Positions 1 through 8,539 of a stretch of 58,292 nt of DNA are shown here, in pieces. A program made the position numbers and the translations under genes. The stretch is from the NCBI GenBank assembly GCA_017557185.1, contig JAFZAP010000071.1, forward strand, positions 1 to 58,292. Reading direction: 5' to 3'. Below the pieces are notes generated by a model. The model worked only from the letters and a program-made list of their open reading frames with translations, did no database searches and had not been told where the DNA came from. This stretch comes from Prevotella sp. Its GTDB lineage: Bacteria; Bacteroidota; Bacteroidia; Bacteroidales; Bacteroidaceae. Numbering within the stretch: the stretch's first letter is position 1; each line of letters opens with the position of its first letter.

Positions 1-1
1 C

Positions 2-802
2 GAGACTCCTGACGGCGAGTGGTGGTTCTATCATTTCCAACAAACACCCGTACTTGGACGTGTGGTCCACCTGCAGCCGGCACGCTGGAAAGACGGCTGG
101 CCGCTGATCGGGGTTGACATCGATGGAAATGGTGTCGGCGAACCCGTGGCGGTGTGGACGAAGCCAAAGCGCCCCTTCGGGTCGAGCGTCATGCGCCTGC
201 AGCGCGGTTCAAAGGATCAAAAAGAGTTGCCAATGCTCCCTGCGACGAGCGATGACTTCAACGGCGGGAGTCTCGGATTGCAGTGGCAATGGAACCACAA
301 CCCAGAGGACAGCCATTGGAGTCTCAGCGAAAAGCGCGGCTGGCTCACCCTCAGCGCCTTGCCGGCAGAGAATCTGAAGAATGCCCGCAACACACTCACC
401 CAGAAGATAATGGGCTACGAGGGTACGGCAACGACGCTCCTCGACTGCTCCGACATCACCGACGAGACGGTAGCAGGACTGGTCTGTATGGGCAGGGAGT
501 TCCGCAGCATTTGTGTCACTGGAAAGGGACTTTTCGTCTGCGACGGTGACAAACGCGAGATGATATCCAACAAAAAGCCCCGGCGCATCTACCTCCGCAT
601 TGCCCTAAGCGCCACACCCTCAGGTGATAATGTGGGGCTCCAGCAGTTCTTCTACAGCACCGACGGCAAGACGTTCACGGCAGCCGGCGAGCCGTTCGAG
701 ATGCATTATGGGTTCTGGAAAGGTGTGCGCATCGGACTATGCTGCTACGGCGACAAAGGCAAGGCGCACTACGACTTCTTCAACTATGAGGTAACGAGAT
801 AG
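2..802 (+). CDS. Glycoside hydrolase family 43 protein, C-terminal part (5' end outside window)
   Basis: The reading frame is open from base 2, so the gene starts before the window. The visible 266 residues begin inside the GH43 beta-propeller: GEWWFYHFQ, then GRVVHLQP and DGWPLIG, a signature of beta-xylosidase/arabinofuranosidase-type GH43 enzymes. From about residue 80 a concanavalin-like C-terminal module follows ([19 protein letters not shown], later [17 protein letters not shown]), as in GH43 proteins with a beta-xylosidase C-terminal domain. Such enzymes remove xylose or arabinose from plant polysaccharides. The catalytic acid residues and any signal peptide lie upstream and cannot be judged. 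It ends 91 bases before ruvB, which has its own promoter. Confidence 0.85.
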   Translation, partial: ETPDGEWWFYHFQQTPVLGRVVHLQPARWKDGWPLIGVDIDGNGVGEPVAVWTKPKRPFGSSVMRLQRGSKDQKELPMLPATSDDFNGGSLGLQWQWNHNPEDSHWSLSEKRGWLTLSALPAENLKNARNTLTQKIMGYEGTATTLLDCSDITDETVAGLVCMGREFRSICVTGKGLFVCDGDKREMISNKKPRRIYLRIALSATPSGDNVGLQQFFYSTDGKTFTAAGEPFEMHYGFWKGVRIGLCCYGDKGKAHYDFFNYEVTR

Positions 803-870
803 GCTGGCGCGTGCTACTGCTTTCCCTAACTTTTTTGGCGATTTTATGTTGCTATTTGCAGAAAATTCGT

Positions 871-878
871 TAATTTTG
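871..878 (+). promoter_or_regulatory. Bacteroidetes-type -7 element before ruvB
   Basis: TAATTTTG fits TAnnTTTG exactly; a partial -33 element (TTG, 849-851) lies 19 bases upstream. It is 15 bases before the chosen ruvB start, which argues against the longer reading frame that begins at 846. Confidence 0.55.
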
Positions 879-893
879 CGACCAGAAGTAACT

Positions 894-1931
894 ATGAGTG
901 ACGATTTTAACATTCGCGAAGAGCGACTCTCGCAAGGCGAAAAGGACTTTGAGAATGCGCTCCGCCCGCTGAAATTCAGTGATTTCAGCGGTCAGACGAG
1001 TGTGGTGGAGAACCTCGAGGTATTCGTCGAGGCAGCGAAATACCGTGGCGAGCCCCTCGACCACACACTGCTCCACGGCCCTCCCGGACTCGGTAAGACC
1101 ACCCTTTCGAACATCATCGCCAACGAGCTCGGCGTAGGCTTCAAGATTACCAGCGGCCCCGTGCTCGACAAGCCCGGCGACCTGGCAGGCATCCTCACCT
1201 CCCTCGAGCCGCGCGACGTGCTGTTCATCGACGAGATCCACCGCCTGTCGCCCATCGTCGAGGAGTACCTCTACTCGGCAATGGAGGACTACCGCATCGA
1301 CATCATGATTGACAAGGGGCCGTCGGCACGCTCCATACAGATCGACCTGAACCCCTTCACCCTCGTCGGCGCCACCACCCGCTCCGGACTGCTCACCGCC
1401 CCGCTGCGCGCCCGCTTCGGCATCAACCTCCACCTGGAGTACTACGACCCGCTGACGCTGCAGAAGATCATCCGCCGCTCGGCAGGCATCCTCGGCGTAC
1501 CCATCGACGACGAAGCAGCCGGCGAGATAGCACGCCGCTCGCGAGGCACGCCCCGTATCGCCAACGCCCTGCTGCGCCGCGTGCGCGACTTCGCACAGGT
1601 GAAAGGCTCCGGCCGCATCGACCCGCACATCGCAGGCATCTCCCTGAAAGCCCTGAACATCGACCAGTACGGCCTCGACGAAATCGACAACAAGATACTC
1701 ACTACCATCATCGATAAGTTCCGCGGCGGACCCGTCGGCCTCTCCACCATCGCCACCGCCATCGGCGAGGACACCGGCACCGTCGAGGAAGTCTACGAGC
1801 CGTTCCTCATCATGGAAGGCTTCATCAAGCGCACGCCCCGCGGCCGCATGGCCACCCGCCTCGCCTACGATCACCTCGGCCGCAACCCCTATTCCGGTAA
1901 CATCATGGAACCCAATCTTTTTGTGGACTAG
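894..1931 (+). CDS. ruvB: Holliday junction branch migration helicase RuvB
   Basis: 345 residues, the normal RuvB length. RuvB is the hexameric AAA+ motor that, with RuvA, drives branch migration of Holliday junctions and works with RuvC. The Walker A motif GPPGLGKTT is at residues 62-70. Walker B (LFIDEIHR), sensor 1 (GATTRSG) and the arginine-finger region (LRARFGI) follow, then the C-terminal winged helix ([24 protein letters not shown] and RTPRGR). I chose the ATG at 894 because family members begin with a sequence like [12 protein letters not shown]; an in-frame ATG at 846 lies upstream of the -7 element. It is a housekeeping gene at the edge of an AT-rich accessory block. Confidence 0.97.
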   Translation: MSDDFNIREERLSQGEKDFENALRPLKFSDFSGQTSVVENLEVFVEAAKYRGEPLDHTLLHGPPGLGKTTLSNIIANELGVGFKITSGPVLDKPGDLAGILTSLEPRDVLFIDEIHRLSPIVEEYLYSAMEDYRIDIMIDKGPSARSIQIDLNPFTLVGATTRSGLLTAPLRARFGINLHLEYYDPLTLQKIIRRSAGILGVPIDDEAAGEIARRSRGTPRIANALLRRVRDFAQVKGSGRIDPHIAGISLKALNIDQYGLDEIDNKILTTIIDKFRGGPVGLSTIATAIGEDTGTVEEVYEPFLIMEGFIKRTPRGRMATRLAYDHLGRNPYSGNIMEPNLFVD

Positions 1932-2089
1932 TAAAGACAGACGCGACAGACTAACGTTATAGCTTTTTTGGGGGATTACTTTGTTTAATTATAATAATGT
2001 TTATTTTTGCAGGCGGACCATCGGGAAATAGTTAGAGGTGAATTAGAAACTCCACCAATCAAAGTTTCGCAACTTCCCCAACAAAAATA

Positions 2090-2121
2090 TTTGGAAAGAA
2101 AAGTATTATTTCGTAAATTTA
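2090..2121 (+). promoter_or_regulatory. Promoter of the 2146 gene
   Basis: TTTG (2090-2093), 20 bases, then TAAATTTA (2114-2121), one mismatch from TAnnTTTG. The spacer contains AAAAGTATTATTTCG, which recurs in the promoter at 2748-2779, so the two promoters look duplicated. The rest of 1932-2089 shows no other clear feature. Confidence 0.55.
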
Positions 2122-2145
2122 CAGTGTGATTAACGCCTGAACGAA

Positions 2146-2646
2146 ATGGATATGAAAAGGGTCATTACTAAAATTGGAGATATTCTCTGTGCGGAGATAG
2201 ATGGAGATTACAAATGCTATCTCCAGTTTGTTGCCGTTGATTATACTCAACTGAATAGTACCGTCATAAGAGTGTTTAAGAATCATTATCCGCTCGACAG
2301 TACTCCCACGATGGATGAGGTCGTTAAGGGGGAAGTAAGTTTTTATGCACACGTAATGCTGAATAATGGCATTCGCAATGGTGTCTGGTATAAAGTTGGA
2401 AAACACAAAGATGTTGGTGACACAGACAATATCATGTTCAGGCAACATCAAGAGATAGACGTTGAAAAAATGGAGAGGAAAGACATTTGGTATATATGGA
2501 AGATTAACCATGAATTTGTGCGAACAGGCGAGCATCTTCCTGAGGAATATAGGGCTTTACCAATGGGAGATGTTTTCCCATATGATGGCATTATTGAGAA
2601 AATAAAGACGGGTAAGTTCTATGGGGGAAGATCTAAGTATGAGTAA
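2146..2646 (+). CDS. Conserved Bacteroidetes orphan, possible immunity-type protein
   Basis: 166 residues with no signal peptide or membrane segment. The start of the fold, KIGDILCAEIDGDYKCYLQF, followed by TQLNSTVIRVFKNHYP, a central YAHVMLNNGIRNGVWYKVGK and the C-terminal FPYDGIIEKIKTGKF are typical of a family I remember as widespread in Bacteroidetes accessory regions. It resembles the Imm26-like proteins that accompany polymorphic toxins, but that link is from memory and weak. An alternative start is the second ATG at 2152. No toxin gene is visible nearby. Base composition is AT-rich, unlike ruvB upstream. Confidence 0.65.
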   Translation: MDMKRVITKIGDILCAEIDGDYKCYLQFVAVDYTQLNSTVIRVFKNHYPLDSTPTMDEVVKGEVSFYAHVMLNNGIRNGVWYKVGKHKDVGDTDNIMFRQHQEIDVEKMERKDIWYIWKINHEFVRTGEHLPEEYRALPMGDVFPYDGIIEKIKTGKFYGGRSKYE

Positions 2647-2747
2647 AGCATCCTCTAAAACAAGAAGATAAATGGAAATCAAGGATATTAAGAATTAAGA
2701 AGTATAGATAGTCGTTGTCGGGTTTCCGCAAGATACACAACAAACTA

Positions 2748-2779
2748 TTTGGGAGGAAAAGTATTATTTCGTATATTTG
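2748..2779 (+). promoter_or_regulatory. Promoter of the 2836 gene
   Basis: TTTG (2748-2751), exactly 20 bases, then TATATTTG (2772-2779), a full match to the Bacteroidetes consensus. The spacer copies the one at 2094-2113 almost base for base. Confidence 0.7.
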
Positions 2780-2835
2780 CAAATTGAACAAACTCAAAGA
2801 AGTCTAGTCGTGGTGAAAAAAAAAGAGATAGAGCT

Positions 2836-3204
2836 ATGAAGTATTTTAAGTTTAAGTATACTAGGGAGCATGAGGAAGAGCAAAAATCTATTGCTAATAA
2901 TTCTGTTTATAAATGCTTAATAGGGGTTTTAAATAAGTTGATTCCTAAAGCAAATCCTGATTTTGAGCAGAAATATAATAATGTAAGTACTTGGTATATA
3001 GAATACGATGATGATAAACAGTTTACATCAAAAGAGATAGGTTTAAACGAGAAAGGAAAAGTTATAGTAAAAGCTCCTTATAAGAAAAATTTAGGACTCT
3101 GGGTAGATAGTTGTTTACAATATGAAGACTATCTTTCTTTTGATGTTATTCCAATTAAAAAGGAAGAGTTTATGGTTCTATGGGATATACCTCTAGTAAT
3201 ATAG
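2836..3204 (+). CDS. Hypothetical protein, 122 aa
   Basis: I do not recognise this protein. It is a small, charged, soluble protein (MKYFKFKYTREHEEEQ at the N-terminus, then a lysine-rich segment and a tryptophan-containing C-terminus FMVLWDIPLVI). It is strongly AT-rich in codon use. A full-consensus promoter lies 57 bases upstream, which supports a real gene. Sitting between other small orphans, it could be a second immunity-type or antitoxin-type gene; nothing in the sequence proves that. Confidence 0.6.
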   Translation: MKYFKFKYTREHEEEQKSIANNSVYKCLIGVLNKLIPKANPDFEQKYNNVSTWYIEYDDDKQFTSKEIGLNEKGKVIVKAPYKKNLGLWVDSCLQYEDYLSFDVIPIKKEEFMVLWDIPLVI

Positions 3205-3255
3205 AATTAACTTTTACTTGTATATAACGGGGTACTAGCTTTGCTAAGGATTCCT

Positions 3256-3275
3256 CTATAGATGACAATCTATAG
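3256..3275. repeat. Perfect 8-bp inverted repeat
   Basis: CTATAGAT at 3256-3263 and ATCTATAG at 3268-3275 with a four-base loop, 12 bases before the small gene at 3288. No T-run follows, so it is not an obvious terminator. It may be an operator or a hairpin over the translation start. Confidence 0.4.
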
Positions 3276-3287
3276 GAGCCAAGCTCA

Positions 3288-3506
3288 ATGTCAGTTTTTT
3301 ATTGGAACAGATCTGATGCTATACTTTATTTAATGGACATTAGAAATGCAATGAAATCTCCAGAATATAAAGTAGAAATAAGTAAGAGTCACGATGGAGC
3401 AGAAGTGTATGTTTTCATACCGGATAGCAGTAATTTCTACAAATGCAAATATAAGATCAAGAAAAGGAAATGGTTCCTCTATAGTTTAATAGTTAGTATT
3501 AGTTAA
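3288..3506 (+). CDS. Small hypothetical protein, 72 aa (doubtful)
   Basis: A short AT-rich frame starting MSVFYWNRSDAILYLM and ending with a basic-hydrophobic tail (KIKKRKWFLYSLIVSIS). I cannot assign a family. It may be a real small orphan or a remnant of a longer gene. Support is only its length, same-strand position and composition like its neighbours. Confidence 0.3.
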   Translation: MSVFYWNRSDAILYLMDIRNAMKSPEYKVEISKSHDGAEVYVFIPDSSNFYKCKYKIKKRKWFLYSLIVSIS

Positions 3507-3565
3507 TATGCATCTCCTCTCCTGGGAATGGGGTGCCATTAGTTAGTTTAAAAACTCAAAACGAT

Positions 3566-3781
3566 ATGGATAAGAAAGAAAAACGTAAGATAATTCTGCA
3601 GCTATTTGTACTCTTTGCTTGTTTAATAATAGCAAACATAATATATCTGTTTGTTCGCTATTATGCAGACGGTACCCCTATCACGCTTTTTCGTGTTGTC
3701 AAAACCGTGTTAGACCCGATTATTCTGCTGTGTTTTGTTGGACTTATCGGTGGCGTTTTTTATCGTATAAAGAAGAAGTAG
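3566..3781 (+). CDS. Small membrane protein, 71 aa
   Basis: From the ATG at 3566 the protein starts MDKKEKRKI, then has a hydrophobic helix (LFVLFACLIIANIIYLF), a short polar loop (ADGTPITLFRVV) and a second helix (ILLCFVGLIGGVF) ending in a basic YRIKKK. This is a two-helix inner-membrane protein with both ends probably cytoplasmic. I do not recognise a family. The longer frame from 3533 lacks support; the internal ATG follows a typical AT-rich leader. Confidence 0.5.
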   Translation: MDKKEKRKIILQLFVLFACLIIANIIYLFVRYYADGTPITLFRVVKTVLDPIILLCFVGLIGGVFYRIKKK

Positions 3782-3870
3782 TTTTATCTTTGGTCATTCC
3801 AAAAAGAAAGGTAAAAACATGAATCGCACTAATGCTCTTTTGAGGAAAGGCATAGTTGATTACTCCGTAC

Positions 3871-3987
3871 TTTAACCAACATTAACTCGCGGGAAATTGC
3901 TGTTTCTTTGGTGGTTTGCTCCAAACCCACTATATTTTGACACTATGTTAATCGAAAAGAGGTTGCACCCGTAGCACCGGCGACACC
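3871..3987 (+). repeat. Non-coding element copy A (forward)
   Basis: Contains, in order, TTTAACCAACATTAA (3871-3885), CACTATATT (3928-3936), GACAC (3939-3943), AAGAG, and a 26-base conserved end (3962-3987, starting GTTGCACCCG and ending CGACACC). The same blocks occur in the same order and with similar spacing on the opposite strand at 11833-11946. The two copies face each other across the accessory genes. The surrounding 3782-4050 has no convincing gene. Confidence 0.75.
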
Positions 3988-4050
3988 CGCTATGCGCGTG
4001 GGGTTTCAAAATAATTCTTCCTATCTGCTTGTTATTTCAGTAAATATTTG

Positions 4051-4058
4051 TATCTTTG
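4051..4058 (+). promoter_or_regulatory. Promoter -7 element of the WYL regulator gene
   Basis: TATCTTTG is a full TAnnTTTG match; CTTG at 4028-4031 lies 19 bases upstream as the -33 element. The start codon is 57 bases downstream. Confidence 0.6.
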
Positions 4059-4115
4059 CAAAGCTAATCTAATCAATTTCACTATTGCGGTCACTAACTT
4101 CGCACCAATGCAAAA

Positions 4116-5072
4116 ATGAAAACGTATACTAAGTTCAAGGAATACATTTGGTTGGTGAATACCATCCATAAAGCAGGGAGAATCACCTTTGCTGAGATCA
4201 ACGATCGGTGGTTGGAAACGGAGATGAGTGAAGGCATACCCCTTGCACGCGCTACCTTCAACCGCCACAAGGATGCCATTGAAGACATCTTTGGTCTCTA
4301 TATTGACTGTGACCGTCAGAATGGTTACAAGTATTACATAGGTAACGACTATGTGTTGCGTGAGGACACGGTGCAGAACTGGATGCTTTCGACGCTCAGC
4401 GTGAGTAATGTTATCAGCGAAGGTTTGTCGTTGCAAGATAGGATTTTGTTGGAAACCGCCTCTTCTGGTGGGGAATATCTTTCACTGGTGATAGAGGCGA
4501 TGAAGAAGAGTGTAAGGGTGAAGGTGAGCTATCAGCGATATGGTGCAGACGAACCAAAGTTGTTGGACTTCGAACCTTATTGCATCAAGCTGTTTAACAA
4601 GCGTTGGTACATTCTGGCTCATTTTCATCGTGATGCTACTGCCGACAGGGATGTTGACGACTACTTCGGAATGTTTGCTTTCGACAGAATCAAGAGTTTG
4701 GAGTTGACGGATGTTAAGTTCCAGATCGCCCCCGATTTCGATGCTGCAGAGTATTTTAGTGAGAACTATGGTGTGTTGGTACACGACGGAACTTTGATGG
4801 AACGCATTGTCATACGTGCCTACGGCAAGGAGCGGTATTACTTGCGAGACCTTCCTATCCATAACAGTCAACAAGAAATAGAGGAGGGAGATGATTATTC
4901 TGACTTTGAATTGAAGTTGCGGCCAACATATGACTTCATTTGTCATCTGGTTGGTTTAGGTAGTTCTGTTCAAGTCCTCTCTCCAGATTGGCTTGCTGAT
5001 GAGGTACGCGATATGCATATAGATGCTGCCATGATGTATGGAATATCTCCGTATAAGAAAAAAAGAGAATAA
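4116..5072 (+). CDS. WYL-domain transcriptional regulator
   Basis: 318 residues. The N-terminal part (about 1-85) is a winged helix-turn-helix region (ARATFNRHKDAIEDIFGLYIDCD, then NGYKYYIGN). From about residue 130 a WYL domain follows: VRVKVSYQRYG, then FEPYCIKLFNKRWYILAH and FAFDRIKSLELTD, with a C-terminal WCX-like region (LRPTYDFICHLVGLGSSVQVLSPDWLADEV). WYL proteins bind nucleotides or small ligands and often control phage-defence operons (BrxR/CapW-type), usually as dimers. It opens the accessory island and reads in the same direction as the genes that follow, so it could regulate them, though a gap of 97 bases and a terminator before 6117 mean this is not one simple operon. Confidence 0.88.
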   Translation: MKTYTKFKEYIWLVNTIHKAGRITFAEINDRWLETEMSEGIPLARATFNRHKDAIEDIFGLYIDCDRQNGYKYYIGNDYVLREDTVQNWMLSTLSVSNVISEGLSLQDRILLETASSGGEYLSLVIEAMKKSVRVKVSYQRYGADEPKLLDFEPYCIKLFNKRWYILAHFHRDATADRDVDDYFGMFAFDRIKSLELTDVKFQIAPDFDAAEYFSENYGVLVHDGTLMERIVIRAYGKERYYLRDLPIHNSQQEIEEGDDYSDFELKLRPTYDFICHLVGLGSSVQVLSPDWLADEVRDMHIDAAMMYGISPYKKKRE

Positions 5073-5169
5073 AATGCAAATTCTTTCCAGTTGTTTCAAG
5101 AATTGGGATGACTCTTTGTTTTCATAGCCAAATTATTAACATCATTATAAACATTAAAAATCAATTATT

Positions 5170-6009
5170 ATGAAAGAGAAACCAAATTTTACAATCGTTT
5201 ATGTATTTGGTCCAGCAATTTGCGCGAAAAAATACAAGGAAGACCAACTATTGTCACGTGAAACTGGTGAATGGGTGAAAATCGGAGAAACTGAATTATC
5301 CGCAAACATAGAAGATATAACAATAGACGAATACGTCATGGATAATGCTATGAAACGGATACACCAGGAGCCCCGAACAGGCATTCCTGTAATATGTGAA
5401 GTATACGATGTTTTCATATTCCCATATCAGATAGGAACCGATAATTATGTTCGGAGACGCCTGTGTTCAGAATTGTTCGATATAGAAAATAGCAAAAAGA
5501 ATAATGAGAAATTGGAAGATGGGAAATACCAAATAAAGGCTGGTGTTGAATTCGTTTATGGTGTTACAAGAAGCAAAATCTTGTATGCCGTTCAGTCTGT
5601 CGATCATGAACTATTAGCAAAAGAGGTTGATGATGAAAAAATAAAGACTTTAGTACGATTATGTCGTTTTAATCAAAAGAATCTTGATAATACCTCAAAA
5701 GAAGAAAAGAGCCCCGCATCGGGACAAAAGAAAGCCATTCTCAATTTAGACTTAATCTTGGAAGTTGGTGCAGAGGTAATACTTACAAAAGATGGTTCGA
5801 AAACTGTTGTGGTAGATAATATTGGTGATGTAGTTTCTGCAACATACATTGGCGGTAATAGATTTGAATGTAGAGGAGAAACAGGACGTAGTTCATATTT
5901 TGCAAAGAAATATTTGGAAACGTATGCTGGAAAGAAAATGCAAACGGTTAATGGCAATGAATATTGGACATACAATGGCCAGAAACTTACTTTATTACGG
6001 AAGAATTAA
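5170..6009 (+). CDS. Uncharacterised accessory protein, possibly GIY-YIG-like at the N-terminus
   Basis: 279 residues, soluble. Residues 7-42 (FTIVYVFGPAICAKK ... EWVKIGETEL) resemble the Y-V-F / K-I-G-x-T pattern of GIY-YIG/T5orf172-type domains, followed by an arginine-bearing helix (NAMKRIHQEPRTGIP) and VICEVYDVFIFP. The conserved catalytic residues are not clearly all present, so nuclease activity is a guess. Residues about 190-279 form a separate beta-rich region (EVGAEVILTKDGSKTVVVDN ... TYNGQKLTLLRKN). The start follows a very AT-rich leader. A clear terminator lies just downstream, so the gene ends its own transcript. Confidence 0.6.
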   Translation: MKEKPNFTIVYVFGPAICAKKYKEDQLLSRETGEWVKIGETELSANIEDITIDEYVMDNAMKRIHQEPRTGIPVICEVYDVFIFPYQIGTDNYVRRRLCSELFDIENSKKNNEKLEDGKYQIKAGVEFVYGVTRSKILYAVQSVDHELLAKEVDDEKIKTLVRLCRFNQKNLDNTSKEEKSPASGQKKAILNLDLILEVGAEVILTKDGSKTVVVDNIGDVVSATYIGGNRFECRGETGRSSYFAKKYLETYAGKKMQTVNGNEYWTYNGQKLTLLRKN

Positions 6010-6027
6010 ATAAGAAGTAACTTTTCC

Positions 6028-6069
6028 AGAGGTTGTCCCGCGATTTGAGACAACCTCTATTTATTTTTG
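6028..6069 (+). terminator. Intrinsic terminator after the 5170 gene
   Basis: Perfect 10-bp stem AGAGGTTGTC (6028-6037) / GACAACCTCT (6049-6058) with an 11-base loop, followed by a T-rich tail. The tail also contains TATTTTTG (6062-6069), a possible -7 element for the next gene. Confidence 0.75.
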
Positions 6070-6116
6070 CAACGTGATTTAACAAAAACAGAGTTTAATA
6101 TCTTAATTTGGAAGTT

Positions 6117-6638
6117 ATGAGTAAGTATGATTCTATGACGGATGAGCAGTATTTTGCTGCACAAGACGAGTTTATGAAGAAATATGGTGCGCCTAAGTGC
6201 GAACCAATAGAGGTGTTAGATTTAATCATGCGAAGGGAGTTTGCCGAAGAAATTCTTAGCGGAAGAAAGAAAGTGGAAGTCCGCCAAGGGTCTGAATTCT
6301 ATCTGAACCGCCTTACTGACAAGAAGGTTGACATGTGGATGACTGCCCATCGTGATGACCCAGACATGGACATGGAAGCATTCGATGAGTTCATGTGTGC
6401 TACTCGTCCTGTACTGAAGATTCATTTCCACGACTATAACAAGTCATGGTTCTTGGATGTTGAGTGTACGGAGAATGCCTTGATAGGCGTAACGCGGCAG
6501 AATGTTGAGGACTTGCAGCAACGTTTTGATTGCCATGAGTTTGACGAACTTCTGGAAGAGCTGGAAAAGGGCAATGCTGAGGATTGTCCGTTGTTCTACT
6601 ATTTTGCTTTGGGAGAAGTATTAGGAACGAATTTGTAA
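6117..6638 (+). CDS. ASCH/PUA-like domain protein
   Basis: 173 residues from the ATG at 6117; a TTG nine bases earlier is an unlikely start. The core, [25 protein letters not shown], matches the ASCH pattern (hydrophobic strand, helix, then [11 protein letters not shown]), and the protein ends with [13 protein letters not shown] as expected for the last strand of that fold. ASCH/PUA-like domains bind RNA or modified nucleotides; some are nucleases or modified-base readers. A middle segment ([20 protein letters not shown]) is an unusual acidic insertion. It is followed after 18 bases by the HD-domain gene, suggesting co-transcription. Confidence 0.7.
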   Translation: MSKYDSMTDEQYFAAQDEFMKKYGAPKCEPIEVLDLIMRREFAEEILSGRKKVEVRQGSEFYLNRLTDKKVDMWMTAHRDDPDMDMEAFDEFMCATRPVLKIHFHDYNKSWFLDVECTENALIGVTRQNVEDLQQRFDCHEFDELLEELEKGNAEDCPLFYYFALGEVLGTNL

Positions 6639-6656
6639 TTTGTATAATAGGAGAAA

Positions 6657-7799
6657 ATGTCAGATTATTTATATGCTGTAATACCATATAATAAAGGTGT
6701 TATTTTGTATAGTCCTGATGAACTAGAAGAAGGAGTCCTGTATCCCAACATCCCAGAACTGAAAGGCATTGACACAGAATACACAGGGGACATGACTCTT
6801 TTTAAGGGCTATATTCAGATAAATACTTGCCACAGGCTTTCTTCGTTTACCGGGTTGGAGGACGGCTACAGCTCCATTAGGGCTGACATATACAAGATAG
6901 CGAAGGCTGTAGGTGTGAGTGAGGTCTGGTATATTGCGGAGCTATGTACGGACAAGATGTATGCCGAGGGCTTTAGTTTCGAGAAGTGGGCAAACCGTTT
7001 GAAGAACGACAAAGGAATAGTGGTGGAAATGTCGGTAGATGTATTGAAGGACAAGCACATTTACAGTTACTACCACGATGATTTCTCCGATGTCGTTTTG
7101 ACGAAACCGTCTGCAACCACTGGGAAGGATGTTGAATACAGCGATGTTGTATGCGACATAACTCAGGTTATATCACTTCTAGGCGATGGAAATATCAAGA
7201 TAGAGCTGAAAGATTCGCACTGGGATGATATTTCTGTCGTCATGGCACGGTCTCTGAAAGAAGCTTCTGACAAGATAAAGGGGATTCTGGCAGGTAGGCA
7301 TGTAGACTATCCAAATCGTGTAAACAATAAATACGAGGATAAAGATGATTGTATCCAGCGTACCATGATTGCGCAATACATAAAGGCTCTTGACTTGGCT
7401 TCGTGGGAACACCGTGAGCAAAAAGATAAAGCTGGCAAACCCTATTTCGGACATATTGCACGAGTATCTAACGCATGCAAAACGCCACCAGCAAAGATTG
7501 TTGCGCTGCTGCATGACATGATAGAAGACACTGATGTTACTCCAGAACAAATGAAGGAACTGGGATTCTCTGAGTATATTATCAAAGCTGTTTTGTGCCT
7601 AACACGTCAAGATGATGAACCTTACGAAAATTTCATCAAACGGGCAGCAAAGAATCCCATTGCCCGTGAAGTGAAGATAGCGGATTTGGAGGACAACATG
7701 GATGTACGCAGACTGAACGAAGTAAAAGAAGAGGACATCGAACGCACAGAGAAATACCTGAAAGCATGGAAGTATTTAAGGAATTACAATAACAGATAG
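6657..7799 (+). CDS. HD-domain hydrolase (SpoT/alarmone-hydrolase type) with unknown N-terminal domain
   Basis: 380 residues. The C-terminal third is an HD phosphohydrolase of the RelA/SpoT hydrolase kind: EHREQKDKAGKPYFGHIARV, then the HDMIED motif with metal-binding His286-Asp287, and the later KIADLEDNM motif. Proteins of this type hydrolyse ppGpp-like alarmones or related nucleotides. The N-terminal 230 residues (starting MSDYLYAVIPYNKGVILYSP) belong to no family I know; no synthetase signature is visible. It lies in a tight run with the genes at 6117, 7805, 8262 and 8540 and is the larger of two HD hydrolases in the run. Confidence 0.82.
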   Translation: MSDYLYAVIPYNKGVILYSPDELEEGVLYPNIPELKGIDTEYTGDMTLFKGYIQINTCHRLSSFTGLEDGYSSIRADIYKIAKAVGVSEVWYIAELCTDKMYAEGFSFEKWANRLKNDKGIVVEMSVDVLKDKHIYSYYHDDFSDVVLTKPSATTGKDVEYSDVVCDITQVISLLGDGNIKIELKDSHWDDISVVMARSLKEASDKIKGILAGRHVDYPNRVNNKYEDKDDCIQRTMIAQYIKALDLASWEHREQKDKAGKPYFGHIARVSNACKTPPAKIVALLHDMIEDTDVTPEQMKELGFSEYIIKAVLCLTRQDDEPYENFIKRAAKNPIAREVKIADLEDNMDVRRLNEVKEEDIERTEKYLKAWKYLRNYNNR

Positions 7800-7804
7800 A
7801 GGTT

Positions 7805-8212
7805 ATGGCAACAGATATATGGATACATATTGAGCACAAAAGTAGGAAAAGTGGCAAGTATGTCTATGACTTTGAAGCAGATGGCGATCGTATTTACTCT
7901 TTGTTTGGTGCTTTGGCTGGTACAAGAGGCAAATTAGAACCAATGTTTGATCCGCGAGGGCTGCCAGACGATGTTACCCCAGAGACCTTGGAGGAATATA
8001 ATCTGTTTGAGGAAGATGCCCACACCCCAAGTTGGCTAACGACTAACGAGCTACGGGAGTGCTTGGATCAGACCATCAAGGAATATTCCGATGAGTATGG
8101 TGAGAAAGAAGTCAAATCATGGTTAAAGAACTATGAAAAGATATACGAATACATGAAGTATAGTGAAGATGAAGGAGAGCCAAGCAGAATCGTGTTTTGG
8201 TTTGACAACTGA
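7805..8212 (+). CDS. Conserved phage/accessory orphan (MGCDIH-type family)
   Basis: 135 residues, starting five bases after the HD gene stops, so probably translationally linked. It begins MATDIWIHIEHKS, then YDFEADGDRIYSLFGALAGTRG, PRGLPDDV and HTPSWLTTNELRE. This series (N-terminal M-G/A-x-D-I-H/W, a YxLFGxLAGxRG block, a GLPDD block and a SWLT block) is a family I recall from large phages and mobile elements, with no established function. A distant relative of the N-terminal pattern is at 55109-55690 in the other island. Confidence 0.7.
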   Translation: MATDIWIHIEHKSRKSGKYVYDFEADGDRIYSLFGALAGTRGKLEPMFDPRGLPDDVTPETLEEYNLFEEDAHTPSWLTTNELRECLDQTIKEYSDEYGEKEVKSWLKNYEKIYEYMKYSEDEGEPSRIVFWFDN

Positions 8213-8261
8213 GAAACATATGGGTGGTCAGAGGCACCCCTTTTTATTAATCTTTATACTA

Positions 8262-8537
8262 ATGAACTACGATAAACTGCGTGAAATGATTGATCGCTGC
8301 CAATGGACGTTCGCCAAGACAATGCCATTTGCGCCTCATGAATATATCGTGAGGGGCAAGTGCCCGTTGACTGACGAAGAGTTCGTGTACTTCGTGGATA
8401 TGCAGCGACGCTTTGGTGTGAAGGAACGATGGGGAAAGAATATCTTACCTTACCTATACATCGATGATTATAAGTATTGGACGATGGGTGCGCCAATGGA
8501 AGAAACAAAAGTAATAAACAGGGCAAAAGTGAAATAG
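8262..8537 (+). CDS. Small conserved Bacteroidales protein, 91 aa
   Basis: The ATG at 8262 gives MNYDKLREMIDRCQWTFAKTMP; the longer frame from 8163 overlaps the previous gene and is not needed. The rest (PHEYIVRGKCPLTDEEFVYFVDMQRRFGV, WGKNILPYLYIDDYKYWTMG, VINRAKVK) matches a small family I recognise from Prevotella/Bacteroides genomes, where it is usually annotated only as hypothetical. It is soluble, with several aromatic and acidic residues. The next gene starts two bases after its stop. Confidence 0.75.
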   Translation: MNYDKLREMIDRCQWTFAKTMPFAPHEYIVRGKCPLTDEEFVYFVDMQRRFGVKERWGKNILPYLYIDDYKYWTMGAPMEETKVINRAKVK

Positions 8538-8539
8538 AT

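Noticed and set aside
846-893. ruvB start at 846
   Set aside because: Upstream of the -7 element at 871 and adds residues not found in RuvB.
6657-7799. Bifunctional RelA/SpoT homologue
   Set aside because: Only the HD hydrolase motifs are seen; no synthetase, TGS or ACT signatures.
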